From Undaria pinnatifida (Eukaryota; Sar; Phaeophyceae; Laminariales; Alariaceae), in the NCBI GenBank assembly GCA_012845835.1, contig JABAKD010000023.1:21918203-21982202 (forward strand): 64,000 bases of DNA. The letters are read 5' to 3'. The notes beneath the pieces were generated by a model. The model ran no database searches, was not told the DNA's origin, and saw nothing but the letters and a program-made list of their open reading frames with translations. Numbering within the stretch: position 1 is the stretch's first letter; every line of letters begins with the position of its first letter. The translations under genes and the position numbers were made by a program. This document shows, piece after piece, positions 22,985-33,009 of the stretch.

Positions 22985-23600
22985 AGTTAGAGCAGTTTTC
23001 ATGCGATTATACGCCAAAGAGCGAAGAGGCCACGACGCGAGAAACCGTGGGTTCGAACTCGCGTCGTGCTCCCGAGGCCTGGTGTTCTTAAGGGGGGCAC
23101 TACAAGCCCAAAGAGCCGATGACTGGTGTTCCCAGAGGGGGACATTGCAGACCCAAATGCCCAACGAGGCTACCGACGAGTTGGCACCGTCGATGTAGGA
23201 CTCTTTTTCGGGTGCAGCGAGAGCGGCTTCTTACGAGTTTCCGCCAGCGAGTGAGGAGGACCCGAGGCGAGAAACCCCAGGTTCGGTCTCGCATCTTGCT
23301 CCCAAGGCCTGGTGCTCCCGCAAGGGGACATTACAGGCCCAAAGAGCCGAGGATTGGTGTTCCCAGAAGGGGAAATTGCAGACGCACAAATGTCCAACGA
23401 GGCTACCGACGGGTTGGCACCGTCGGTTTATGCCATTTCTCGGGCGCAGTTAGAGCGGATTCTCGCGCTTCTCCGCCAACGAGCGAAGAAAGACCCGAGG
23501 CGAGATACCACGAGTTCGGATTCGCGTCGTGCTCCCGAGGCCTGGTGTTTCCGAACGGGGACACTGCAGACCCAAACTCCAACACGGCTTTTGACCCTTC
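22985..23600. repeat. About 233-bp tandem repeat, nearly three copies
   Basis: CTCCCGAGGCCTGGTG recurs near 23,071, 23,309 and 23,538. GAGCGAAGA...CGAGGCGAGA...GTTCG segments recur near 23,020, 23,255 and 23,485. Units also share CAACGAGGCTACCGACG. The array runs directly into the NADAR-like region, and in one frame it gives an Arg-rich repeated peptide (LRQRAKKDPRR and variants). Confidence 0.85.
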
Positions 23601-24075
23601 TCTTGAATACTCCACAGACAAAGTGGTGATATTCTGGCAGCCCCCATCCTATTTTCCGCCGTGGTCCCCTTCGTCGTTTGCCGTGGACGACGTGCCGTAT
23701 TCTTGCGTGGAGAAGTACATGATGGCCGAAAAGACCAAGCTTTTCCAAGACCATCGAGCAGTGGGGCTCATCATGTCGTCGCCTAGTCAAAGCACACGCA
23801 AACGCATCGGTCGAGGCGTGCGCAACTTTGACTCCGGTGTTGGGGACAGGGAGAAGAAAAACGCCGTGTTATCTGGCACCTACGCCTAATTCACGCAGAT
23901 AAGTCACCTTTTGAGCTCTGAAAACAAGCGTCTGGCTGAATCCAGCCCTCTGGACCCAGTGTGAGGCATTGGTCTCCGGGCGGGTGATCCCAGGGTCAAA
24001 AACCCATGCGGAGGAAAGGAAAAAGATGCTCGGTGAGGCACGTTCTGCCGTTTGCGAAGCTGTTTGCGACAATGA
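23590..24075 (+). pseudogene. NADAR-domain (YbiA-like) protein remnant
   Basis: The frame ending at 23,889 reads VIFWQPPSYFPPWSPSSFAV, then VPYSCVEKYMMAEKTKLFQD and SPSQSTRKRIGRGVRNFD. This matches the NADAR fold: an aromatic start, a Pro-Ser-Ser-Phe turn, the conserved Glu in a YSCVE-x-YMMAEK helix, and the K(R)IGR-x-VRNFD segment. Beyond a stop, the same phase continues KRLAESSPLDPV and GIGLRAGDPR, then MLGEARSAVCEAV. This is how NADAR domains end (SPxDxxWGIGL, NLLGxALxxVR). The Trp of WGIGL is replaced by a stop. Family members act on ADP-ribose-linked bases or on riboflavin-pathway intermediates. The frame is interrupted at least twice, so it is a pseudogene. It lies between the gag-like and integrase parts of Gypsy element D, and whether it was captured or is a separate insertion is not clear. 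Confidence 0.65.
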
Positions 24076-24792
24076 GACCGGGTCGGCGCACCCGGCCTCC
24101 CGTAGTCGGTTCCGCACGTGCACTGCAAATACAAGAACCAAGAAATCTCGTCCGCGCCGCAACCGAGCCGTTAACAGCGGCCAGCACTCGCAAAGCTTCT
24201 CCTTCGTCGTTTCCGACCTATTTCTCGGGCGCGTTGGCCAATTAAAAGCTGTGGACGTTCGGAGATAGCTTCTGGCGTCGGCCCTGATCTTGCGCTGTCA
24301 GAACACGGCCCCTGTTTCGTCAAGGGTACTGTGACGCTGGACGGCGTTTCGCTCACTATGAAAATTGCGTATATCAGTCGAGCAACGCTCGACTCGGAGA
24401 GGCACTGACTCCTCTAGATTTGGGGACCGGCAGCACTGTTTGGGCTCCCAAACGCCTCCGAGGGTGCTGTGGGGAACAAGTTCCGCATATCCTCCGGCCA
24501 CAAGACACAGGCGAACATTGGCAAAGTGGGGACCCTCAATGCACGAGTCCAGCGGTAGCTTGAGTTCGTCACCGCGTTCGATCGCACACTCGAGTTCCGC
24601 AAAGGCAGCACCAACGACATCGCCGACTTTTCTGGCCCGTTTTCCGGAGCCTGCTACGGAGTACAACCGCAGTGGCTTGACAAACTTCAACCTCGTGGGG
24701 TTGTCAAGCCCCAACCCTGTTGGAGATAGCGGTATCTTCCTCGTAAGGACCCGCGGGCTGCGCGCTCCCTCCTCGCCGATCCCAGAGGTTGG

Positions 24793-24950
24793 TTTGGGTG
24801 GACTCGCGCCCTCGCCGAAAGCACTGTCTTGGGAAGGCCTGTGCCCCACACGAAAGCACAGCTTTGGGTGGCCTCGAACCCCTCGCCGAAAGCAATGTCT
24901 TGGGTGGGCTTGTGCCCCGCACTGAACATGCTGCTTGGGTGGGCTCCCTG
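24793..24950. repeat. About 35-bp minisatellite, 4-5 copies
   Basis: TTGGGTGG(A/C)CTCG and TTGGG(A/T)(A/G)GG(C/G)(C/T)TGTGCCCC alternate with GCCGAAAGCA(C/A)TGTC-type linkers at about 35-bp spacing. The unit is doublet-like, with alternating A and B versions. Confidence 0.75.
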
Positions 24951-25690
24951 TCACCTCTACCGCGTTTCACGAGTTTCGCACACACGAGCCACGTATAAGG
25001 ATTGACGGCCTTTCTGCTTCCCCGGGGAGATTCGTCGCTTGTGTTTCTGCCTCCGTCACCACTACCGAAGGCTGTACCGGCCGCGGGTCGATTTCTCCTG
25101 CCGCTGACACCGTTTTCGCTTCGATTTTTGCCACACCCATCAAGGGCGGCATGGGCTCCGCAGAAGCCCTGGCTGCAGCGATGCCCAGCGCACAGCCGAC
25201 TTATCTATCCCGGAGGTCTACATAGGAGACGGCCCCCGCCGCGACCACCGGTTCCACTGTGTCCGTCTTCGCCTTGCTTGGCGTTCCAGCCCCTCCGTCG
25301 TCGACGACGCGCCGACGAACAGCGACAGCAACGGGTAATGCACCCCCGCTGTAGATTATGGGTTCGGGCCCGGCGGGGCCCCTCGGCCATCTTCCAGACG
25401 AGGTACGACCCCGCCGCGAGTCCCACGGCCACGGCTGGCTCTGCCCGCCACCGCGACCCCTGCTCTTGCCGACTCGCCGGTCCACACGGTGCCACTACCG
25501 TCTGACCGCGACCACGCAGAGCCTATATGGGAACTCCTCTCTTACGGCTCACGCCTTCTCCTGGTGACACGTCGACCGCACATACAAGGCCGGACGCTCT
25601 CGGCAACGCTGCTAAATTGCGGTTCGCTGATTCCGTCGCGCGTTATTCACAAGACGATTGGAAGCGAGAGCAGCACGCTTAGCCGACGTG
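24951..25690. other. Unassigned sequence left of the integrase of element D
   Basis: Short GC-rich frames only. One of 96 codons (24,935-25,225) is Ala/Ser/Thr-rich, with no recognisable motif. It may be decayed pol linker. RT motifs were looked for (Y-x-DD, LPFGL-like) and not found. Confidence 0.4.
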
Positions 25691-26720
25691 CCACGCCATG
25701 ATGCGTTACGTTTCTATCGGCCGGCCATCGGTCCTGCCGCCCGACCTTTTGGCGTGCTACCTCTCGCACAAGCGTCCATCCCTCTCAGACATCAAGGAGT
25801 TGGCGGATAAGGGTCGACTACATACAACCGACAATCACATCGTCCTACTCGTCCGTACCCCGACACTGCCGCCAACAAGGTCTGACAAACCCAACTCTGT
25901 GGGGCGAGTTGCTTGCCTGCTAAACGACGAGCCAGTTCGCATCTACGTTCCCTTGCCCATGCGCCCTTGGATCATGCAAGCTTGTCACTCGACGGCCTCT
26001 TGTCACCTTGGCACCACGCGCAGGTTGCGCATGCTGGAGCGTTTTCATTGGTGGATTGGCATGAATGTGTAAACCCGGTGGTTGCTTCGCCACTGCTTGA
26101 AGTGCCAAGCGCGGAAACTCCACGGCTGACTGTCTGCTGGCCCATCATCACAATGCCTCTGCCGGAAGGTCCAGGTGTCGCCGTCAGTGTTGACTACTTC
26201 GACCCCCTTCCGGTCACACCAGGAGGCAACATCTACATCTTGCTGTTGACCGATCGCTTCAGTCGTTGGGCCGACATGTTCCCCGTCACTGCCGCTGAGT
26301 TCACCGCGGAAGGTACAGCCAATATCCTGGTGAACCAACCAATGCATCCCCTTGTGGGAGTGCCCACGCACCATACTCTCGGGCAATGGACTGCAGTTCT
26401 GCTCCAAGCTTTCACAAGCTGTATATCAGCTGTTGGGTGTGCACAAGCTTGCTATAAGCTCCTATCATCCCAACTGTAACGGGGGCGTTGAGCGGGTAAA
26501 CCACACTATGGCCCAAATGCTGGCTATGGTCGTCAACGAGGGACAAGACGATTGGGACTTGCATCTGCCCCACGTAGAATTCGCTTACGACAATTCCGTC
26601 AGCGCGGCGACGGGTCTGGCGTCCAACAAGGTCCACATGGGCAGACTCCCACGGCTCCCCCTGACGGATTTTGACCGCACTGGTGTCGCGAGACACCAGA
26701 GTCTGGCCTGTGACCACCTG
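25690..26720 (+). pseudogene. pol: Integrase region of Gypsy element D
   Basis: A long pre-integrase part includes SLSDIKELADKGRLHTTDN. The H2C2 zinc-binding segment (MRPWIMQACHSTASCHLGTT, with FHWWIGMN downstream) lies at about 25,955-26,070. The catalytic core follows: VDYF-type first motif and LLLTDRFSRWADMFPV near 26,190-26,285, and second and third motifs around LQFCSKLSQAVYQLLGV and SSYHPNCNGGVERVNHTM near 26,380-26,510. The conserved tail LHLPHVEFAYDNS and NKVHMGRLPRLPL (about 26,565-26,665) is the usual Gypsy integrase C-terminal part. The region is fossil and broken. Confidence 0.85.
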
Positions 26721-27199
26721 GACTATTGCGAGTTGACCACCGACCGGCAAAAGCGCGCGAACGACATTGTCCGCGCACACCACGCCCTCACCGTTTCCCG
26801 TGTTAACCGCAGAAACCCCGCCCTCACCGACGCGCTGCGTCCAGCACCTAACTTCTCTGTGGGTGGTTGGGCACGGGTGTACAATTATGCCTCTACCATC
26901 CGCCAGGGTGTGAAGGTGAACACCGACGCCAAGGTACCCAAGGCCAAACTCGCGCTTTACTGGACGGGCCCGTACAAGGTCCTGGCCGTCGGTCCCTGCT
27001 CCGCCGCCGAGACCCCGGACGGTTCGCCGCTCGAGAGCAACCTCCTCTATTTGGATCTTCCTTCCGACCTGCCCGGTTCGGACGCTTGTCGGCGTGTGGC
27101 CATCGAGCGCTGCAAACTCTGTGCCAACCCCCACGACAGCGGGGACCTACCGGCGGGGCTGACGCAGTACGTGCTCAACAAATCTTCCAAGAAATCCCC

Positions 27200-27839
27200 G
27201 CCGTACCACGTCACTCAAAACGACGTTTCGACTCCCCTACAACGGCTGGAGGTGGATCAGATCACTGGTCATCAGTCGGTACGGGGGCGAGGTGGCGTCA
27301 TCGCGGTGCTATACAAGACGCATTGGGCGGGACTCTCCGAACCTTCCTAGGAGCGGGAAATGGACCTCCACCTCTCCGGCTCCCACATCTTGCGTTATTG
27401 GGCCGGAACCCCGGACCAGAACCGCCATACCAACCGCTTCTACCGCCGAATGCGGATCGGGGCGGCACAGCGCAAGCTCTTCCGCAACAACGGGGAACGT
27501 TTCCTAATGCCGGGCTACGCCTGTGTTCCCCGCGCCAATTGGCTCCATCGCTACCACGACACAGTACTTCCTAAGGGAGCCCACTTTTGGTACAAGGGAG
27601 ACGATGGGTTATGTTGGCTAGGAAAAATCAGCGCGAGCACTACCGAGGACAAGGTATACTTGCTCCACTTTCTGGACGACCCGCGACCGATTAAACTTCC
27701 TCTTCCCCCGGCGCGCTACACGACATCGACGGGAGCCGTACGAGGCTCTTGGTGCTTGCAAGTTCACATCGCCAGTGCGTTTCCTCGGGGAATCCAATGC
27801 AACGTAGACGAATCTCGAGGCGCGGCCGTGGCTAGTTGA
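27200..27839 (+). pseudogene. pol: Chromodomain and Tudor-like tail of Gypsy element D
   Basis: After the integrase, YHVTQNDVSTPLQRLEVDQI followed by VIAVLYKTHWAGLSEPS (about 27,300-27,350) has the shape of a chromodomain (V-L-Y-K-x-x-W-x-G-L-x-x-P-S). Then a conserved domain reads RMRIGAAQRKLFRNNGERF, GAHFWYKGDDGLCWLGKI and VYLLHFLDDPRPIKLPL (about 27,440-27,710). The WYKG-WLGKI-Y-FLDD pattern resembles a Tudor/SH3-like barrel. In chromoviruses such tails help target the element to modified chromatin; the Tudor-like reading is my inference. The stop at 27,837-27,839 is probably the natural end of pol. Confidence 0.6.
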
Positions 27840-28560
27840 CTTCCAAGCCGCCACCGCTCCTCGATAGTTCTTCATTTTTTAAGGTTATGAGTTTTGAGTC
27901 TTTGTCTTTGGGTTGTTCGTAGCCTCCTGAGCATCTTCGTCGGGTTTTGGGGTGGTTCTTCCTTTTTTTTTTCTTTCTGTCCTGCCGAACCCCCTGCTCA
28001 GTGCCGGGTCAGGGTTCGGGTGAAACGCCGTTATCTGAGGCGCAGGGCTGTCGTATTTTCGTCATTGTTCAATTTCGCCCTGCCGACGCCCTCCTCAGCC
28101 CAGAGCCGGGGGGCGACCAGGGTACCCTGTTCGCGCGTAACGTGGTACAGGGCTATGTACGGGTCTGTGTGTCATCTTTTATCTCTTGTGTGTTGTATTT
28201 GTTATACTTTGTTTTTTTCGTCTAAACACTTCCCCCCCTAGCGGGGCTGTAGGTGTTGCCACCTTCCATCCCGGGTATTAGTCGTTTCCTCGTCTAACCC
28301 CCCGCCATGCCGATGGTCCGCGGGAGGTTATTCGCATGACTTCTCCCTTGTGTTAGCGCCTGCGTTCCCCTCCATATCGACGAGGGCTCGCCTCGCCATC
28401 GTACCTTATCTGTGGTGGGTTTGCCGTAGAGCCTTTCCTGCCCCCCCCCGCCACACCGGCGACATGCGGCAGGTTCTAGAGCCTTTTCTGCCCCCCCCCC
28501 GCCACACCGGCGGCACGCGGCAGGTTTTTGATGGGTGACATTCGCCTTGTTGTAGGGTCT
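27840..28560. other. Non-coding 3' flank of element D with a 50-bp duplication
   Basis: A possible 3' untranslated region or LTR of element D, but I could not define LTR ends. TAGAGCCTTT(C/T)CTGCCCCCC starts two adjacent 50-bp copies at 28427 and 28477, each ending GCGGCAGGTT. No gene was seen. Confidence 0.45.
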
Positions 28561-28773
28561 GCGTTTCTTTTAACTGCTTTTCTTTGCGTGTTCCTGGCTC
28601 CATAGCCAGACGGTTAGAGGTGTGTGAGTGGGTTTTGAGGAGCCGCATCTTCGACTCATGGTCTAGTGCGTTTCTTTTAACTGCTTTTCTTTGCGTGTTC
28701 CTGGCTCCATAGCCAGACGGTTAGAGGTGTGTGAGTGGGTTTTGAGGAGCCGCATCTTCGACTCATGGTCTAG
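28561..28773. repeat. 107-bp perfect or near-perfect tandem duplication
   Basis: GCGTTTCTTTTAACTGCTTT starts copies at 28561 and 28668. Each runs through CTCCATAGCCAGACGGTTAG to ACTCATGGTCTAG. The copies appear identical by eye, so the duplication is recent. Confidence 0.92.
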
Positions 28774-29330
28774 TTCGTAGAAAAGGAGTTTCCCCGAATC
28801 TCTCATATTTCTGAATTTGCAACTCATCAGGGTGGGCTAGTGTTAAGATACGGCCTCGAAAGACCTGTAATTATCCGAATTTGAGATCATTTGGATGGGT
28901 TTCGTATGATAAGGTTGGCGTTTTATATTCGGGAAAGTTAGGAAATAGATCGGAGGCACGTGCCTCCGATCCCAGAAGCTATCCGGGGCTCTGGTGGAAT
29001 CGAGTAAAGCTACGTCTCTACGAAGGCAAACAAAATGAGTACTCTCCGAGGACCTGCTCAATTGGCAAACCTGCAGGGGGCACTCTGTGTCCCCACCTAT
29101 AACTTTACACTTAACTGTCTTGATGTAGCCATTAGGTAAATTGGGGTATTTTTGTCACGATCGATATACTCCCACGTCGACACCACAGAACATAAGTCAT
29201 GCCTTTGGCAGATTGGTGCGGATTCCACAGCCGTAACATCACTTCAGAAACATATTTTTTACAAGAACTTTTAGTCCGTCAACAATCATGCCCCCATTGG
29301 AAGAACTCGTCTTTGCTCATTTCTTATTCA
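28774..29330. other. No gene identified
   Basis: AT-moderate sequence with no recognisable motif. It contains a short palindromic GGAGGCACGTGCCTCC at about 28,951. Confidence 0.45.
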
Positions 29331-31240
29331 ATCTTGCCGGCCTATCTTACTCGTAAAGCGAAATAACGGCGACACGTCACACGCTCGATGGTCGCTTATC
29401 CGCTTACCGCCCAACCACTCCAAAACGAAAAACAGAACTTCCTCCATAACATCCGCCGGGCAATATACGTTTTCGTATAAACGCTGGCCAACCCCGCAAC
29501 ATCCCATAATCAGCAAACCGCCCCAAAACCATCAAGCATAATTTCGTAAAACATCCCGTCTTGTCGGCCTACCGCCAAACCATTACAAAACGAAGAACCC
29601 GACTTCCTCAATAACACCCTCTCAGCCATATACGTTTTCGTATAAACGCTGGCCAATCCTGTAACCTCCTCTAATCGGCAAACCGCCCCAAAACCATCAA
29701 CGAGGACTTCCATAATAACACCCCTTCCGCCCGATAACGTTTTCGAAAAATCGCTTTTTCACCCGCCTTGGGTCCCACATCCGCCAAAACCTATTTTGCC
29801 CGTGCAGCGAAAACAGGTCGAACACGCCCGGTGGTCGCTTATCCCCTTACCGCCCTATCACCAAAAAACTAAAAACAGAACTTCCATAAAATAACATCTC
29901 TCAGCCATATAATATACGGTTTCGTGTAAACGCTGTTCCAACCCCCGCAACACCCCCTTACACCGGCAAAAACCATCAAGCAGAACTCCCATCATAACAG
30001 CGTGTCCGCCCGATTACGTTTTCGTATAAATGATTTTCCGCCTGCCTTGGGTTCCCACACTCGCCCAAATCTAATTACTCGTACAGCGAAAACACTTGAA
30101 ACACGCCAAGTGATCGCTTGTTCGCTTACCGCCGTGCCACCGCAAAACGAAAATAAGATCTTCCTCAATAACATCCTTCTTAGTAATATACGTTCTCGTA
30201 TAAACGCTGTTCCAACGCCCTACCATCCCTTTGCCGGGGAACCACCCCAAAACCATCAACGAGGACTTCCATAATAACACCCCGTCCGCCCGATAACGTT
30301 TTGGTATAAACGCTTTACCACCCGCCTCACTTTCCCACACCCGCCCAAACCAATTTTTCTCGTGCACAGCGAATACACTTCAAATACGACCAGTGGTCGC
30401 GATTTCGCTTACCGCCCAACCACTGCAACACGAAAAACACGACTTTCTCAATAACATCCTCTCAGCCATATACGATTTCGTATAAACGCTGTTCCAACGC
30501 CCTACCATCCCTTTGCCGGGAAACCACCCCAAAACCATCAACAAAGACTTCCATAATAACCCTCCCGATGTCGTTTATTCGTTCACCGCCCAATCTCCGA
30601 AAAGACGAACAAGACAGACGTTCGTTTGAAATACCGCATCCGCAGTTATACGTTTTTGTATAAGACCTGGGACGGCCGTGTAACTTACCCACAACCGCCC
30701 AGACCTCTTCTTCGTGAAGCGAAAGTACGAAGACGCGTCAAACACGCCTGGTTGCTGCTTATCCGCCAAACAACTCCAATAGAATGAAATAGACCTTCCT
30801 CAATAACATAATACCCTCTCCTTCATGAACGGTTTCGTACAAGCGCTGGTCCAGCCGCTTACCTCCCCAACAGCGGCCCAGACCTATCTTTTTCGTAAAG
30901 CGAAAACACGAAGACGCGTCAAACACGCCTGTCTGTCGCTTATGCGCTCACCGCCTAACCATTTCAAAACGATAAAAAAGGACTTCCATAGTAACACGAC
31001 CTCAGCCATTTACGTTTTGGTACAAACGCTGGGTTCTACCGCTTATACTCCTCAACAGCGGCCCTACCCTATCTTATTCGTTAAGCGAAGCACGCCGACG
31101 AGTTAATCACGCCACATGGCTGCTTATCCGTTCACCGCTTGGCCATGTCAAAACGATGAAACAGACATTCCTTCATAGCAGAACACCCTCTCCTCCATAT
31201 ACGACTTCGTACAAGAGCTGGTCAAACCGCCTAACTTTAG
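29330..31240. repeat. Degenerate satellite array, monomers about 167-188 bp
   Basis: The landmark CGTTTTCGTATAAACGCT, or variants, occurs near 29469, 29636, 29739, 29908, 30018, 30192, 30297, 30473, 30651, 30830, 31014 and 31202. The spacings are 167, 103, 169, 110, 174, 105, 176, 178, 179, 184 and 188. Monomers also share CGCTTACCGCCCAACCA, CAAAACGAAAA and GACTTCCATAATAACA. In the left half a shorter unit of about 105 bp alternates with the long one; the right half has only long units. The plus strand is strongly poor in G. No coding capacity. Confidence 0.85.
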
Positions 31241-31649
31241 GCTGAACGTGTCAATAGTGTGATTGAGCCGGACCTTGTGCTCTGAATCTCATTCCGAAAC
31301 TGTTCTCGATATGGTTTTGGGCTCCATTGTAGGGCCTGCTATTCACCGCTCAAGACGCGACTAACAGACTGCTATTATTGGTCCAACCGCCTGACGTCCG
31401 ACCTGCAATTTCAGCTTGTCAAGCGTTCTATTATATTTTATTTTTATGCTGTCCCGGCGCCCTGTTTGCGTTTGCTCTTCATTTTCTCGGTGGAAGTCCC
31501 GGTGGCAGCGGTGCGAAGGATTGGGGGGGTCTCTCTTTACCCGGTACTGGCAGCGCAGGGGGTGCCGAAGACCTCCTAGGTGGGACGCCCAGGATATCCG
31601 GGGAATGGAGCAACTAACTTACCGCGTTGTTGGGGTTAGCCGAGTCCTT

Positions 31650-32035
31650 ACCTTGGCCGGTAAGGTCGGCCAAGACCCGGTGCATGCTTGGTCGTGCTCG
31701 ATAACCCCAAGAGGGGGAAACGGTCAAAGTCCAGGCTGTCGACCGTCTGTGTTGTGCCAATGCCCATAAACTCAGGGAGCTTCAGTCCAATCTGCATGCC
31801 GCAGCCTGTTTCGCGCCACATGGGTCCCATTTTGAGAGGATGGCCGTACCCTCCATGTTGTAGCGGCACAACAAGCTCATGAAGAATTCAATCGACATGG
31901 CGTCTTTGAGGGTCCTTCCATGTTCCCCCCTTTGGGACCGTTGGAGCAACTCTACGTGTTGTCGTTCTATTTCCCGGACATCGCCCTCCCATGACGGTGA
32001 GTCCACCAGCAACGATATGTCGCTGACTTGCAATA
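31650..32035 (-). pseudogene. Possible host-like exon remnant, unidentified
   Basis: On the minus strand a frame over 31,782-32,033 includes DVREIERQHVELLQRSQRGE and DAMSIEFFMSLLCRYNMEG. A second frame over 31,653-31,869 includes KLPEFMGIGTTQTVDSLDFD and ends at a consensus-like donor (CCAAG|GTAAGG) at 31,652. The upstream side has TTGCAAG/TCAG acceptor-like text near 32,035. The residue mix looks like real protein rather than chance, but I recognise no family. The change of frame inside it suggests decay or a missed short intron. Confidence 0.3.
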
Positions 32036-32083
32036 AACGATGGCCGGCATTGCCCTTTCGCCAGGGAGCTGAAGGATCTTGGG

Positions 32084-32179
32084 GTGAAATAGTAACCTGC
32101 CATATGTATAATTACGGCCGGAGAGGGCAGGGTGAAATAGTAACCTGCCATGTGTATAATTACAGCTAGAGAGGGCAGT
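32084..32179. repeat. 48-bp tandem duplication
   Basis: GTGAAATAGTAACCTGCCAT starts copies at 32084 and 32132. Both continue GTGTATAATTAC or ATGTATAATTAC and end GAGAGGGCAG. Confidence 0.9.
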
Positions 32180-33005
32180 GATGGCGTCAAGACAGACTCG
32201 TATCGACGTAGACGGCATACACAGCAGACAGATCATTCTCTACATTGCTAGTTCTACAGTCAGTCTGCGTTCCGCAAACAACCTTTTAAATAAACTATGT
32301 TATTACTTCTGATGTCTATGTGCTTACGTGCGGATGCTCGTGTGTACTTGCAAAAGTTGTCAATTAAAAACTACTCGGGTCCGATAGTAAGTATTAGATA
32401 TTTTGGCCACCGAGTACACGACGCGAGACTCGCTATTACTAGCACGACGACCGAGGCGACTTTGACGCTACGATTTGTCGTATTAGCGCGTTTTGTGCAC
32501 CTTTGGAGCACAATCTTCGTCGTGAAACATTATCACGATCACCTCACGCACAAGCCCTGCCTCCGCAATGCCGACGTCCACTTGGAACGACTCGATCGGT
32601 GCTTTATGGCGGAATGCCATTGAGGCGAGAGCCTTGTTGGCGATGGGGCACCTCAGAATGTGAGTGTGGCTTCTCTTGTGAAGCGCACTCTCCTGCACGC
32701 AGCAGACGTGTATAAGTAACGTTCGAAGAAGGAGCAATATGTACATTTGGGGATCTAAAATCAAACATTCAAATGACATTTTGGTACTCTGCCCGCTAAT
32801 ATCTTGAGCACCTCGCTCGACTAATCACTTGCGAACATATTGGGCCAGTTCAACTTCAAATACGTATGGACAGCAAGGACAATATGGGAATGTTAAAACG
32901 ACGTTTTACATTGTTTCCATTTTGAGTGTGGGATACTTCTGCTGTGTGTTATATGTAAGCATTCGGCTTGAAAAGACCATCCAGGTAGTCCCTCACCCTT
33001 CACGC
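32180..33005. other. No gene identified
   Basis: Only short frames on both strands, without recognisable motifs or splice structure. Confidence 0.45.
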
Positions 33006-33009
33006 CCTT

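Larger units (their letters stand above)
19590..27840 (+). mobile_element. Ty3/Gypsy element D, decayed, with gag and integrase ends
   Basis: Gag-like sequence on the left (19.6-21.5 kb) and integrase, chromodomain and C-terminal tail on the right (25.7-27.84 kb) are in the same direction. They belong to the Ty3/Gypsy class, probably a chromovirus-type lineage. No LTRs were recognised, and no RT or RNase H was found between them. The 21.5-25.6 kb interval instead holds repeats and a NADAR-domain remnant. The element is old and heavily broken, with more than five breaks. Confidence 0.6.

Noticed and set aside
23040-23062. GGGTTCGAACTCGC, a tRNA B-box-like string
   Set aside because: No A box, no acceptor stem and no cloverleaf around it; it is part of the 233-bp repeat.
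26867-27574. 235-codon plus frame overlapping the integrase tail
   Set aside because: Shadow of the real Gypsy D frame; Pro/Arg-rich with no motif, while the overlapping frame carries the conserved pattern.
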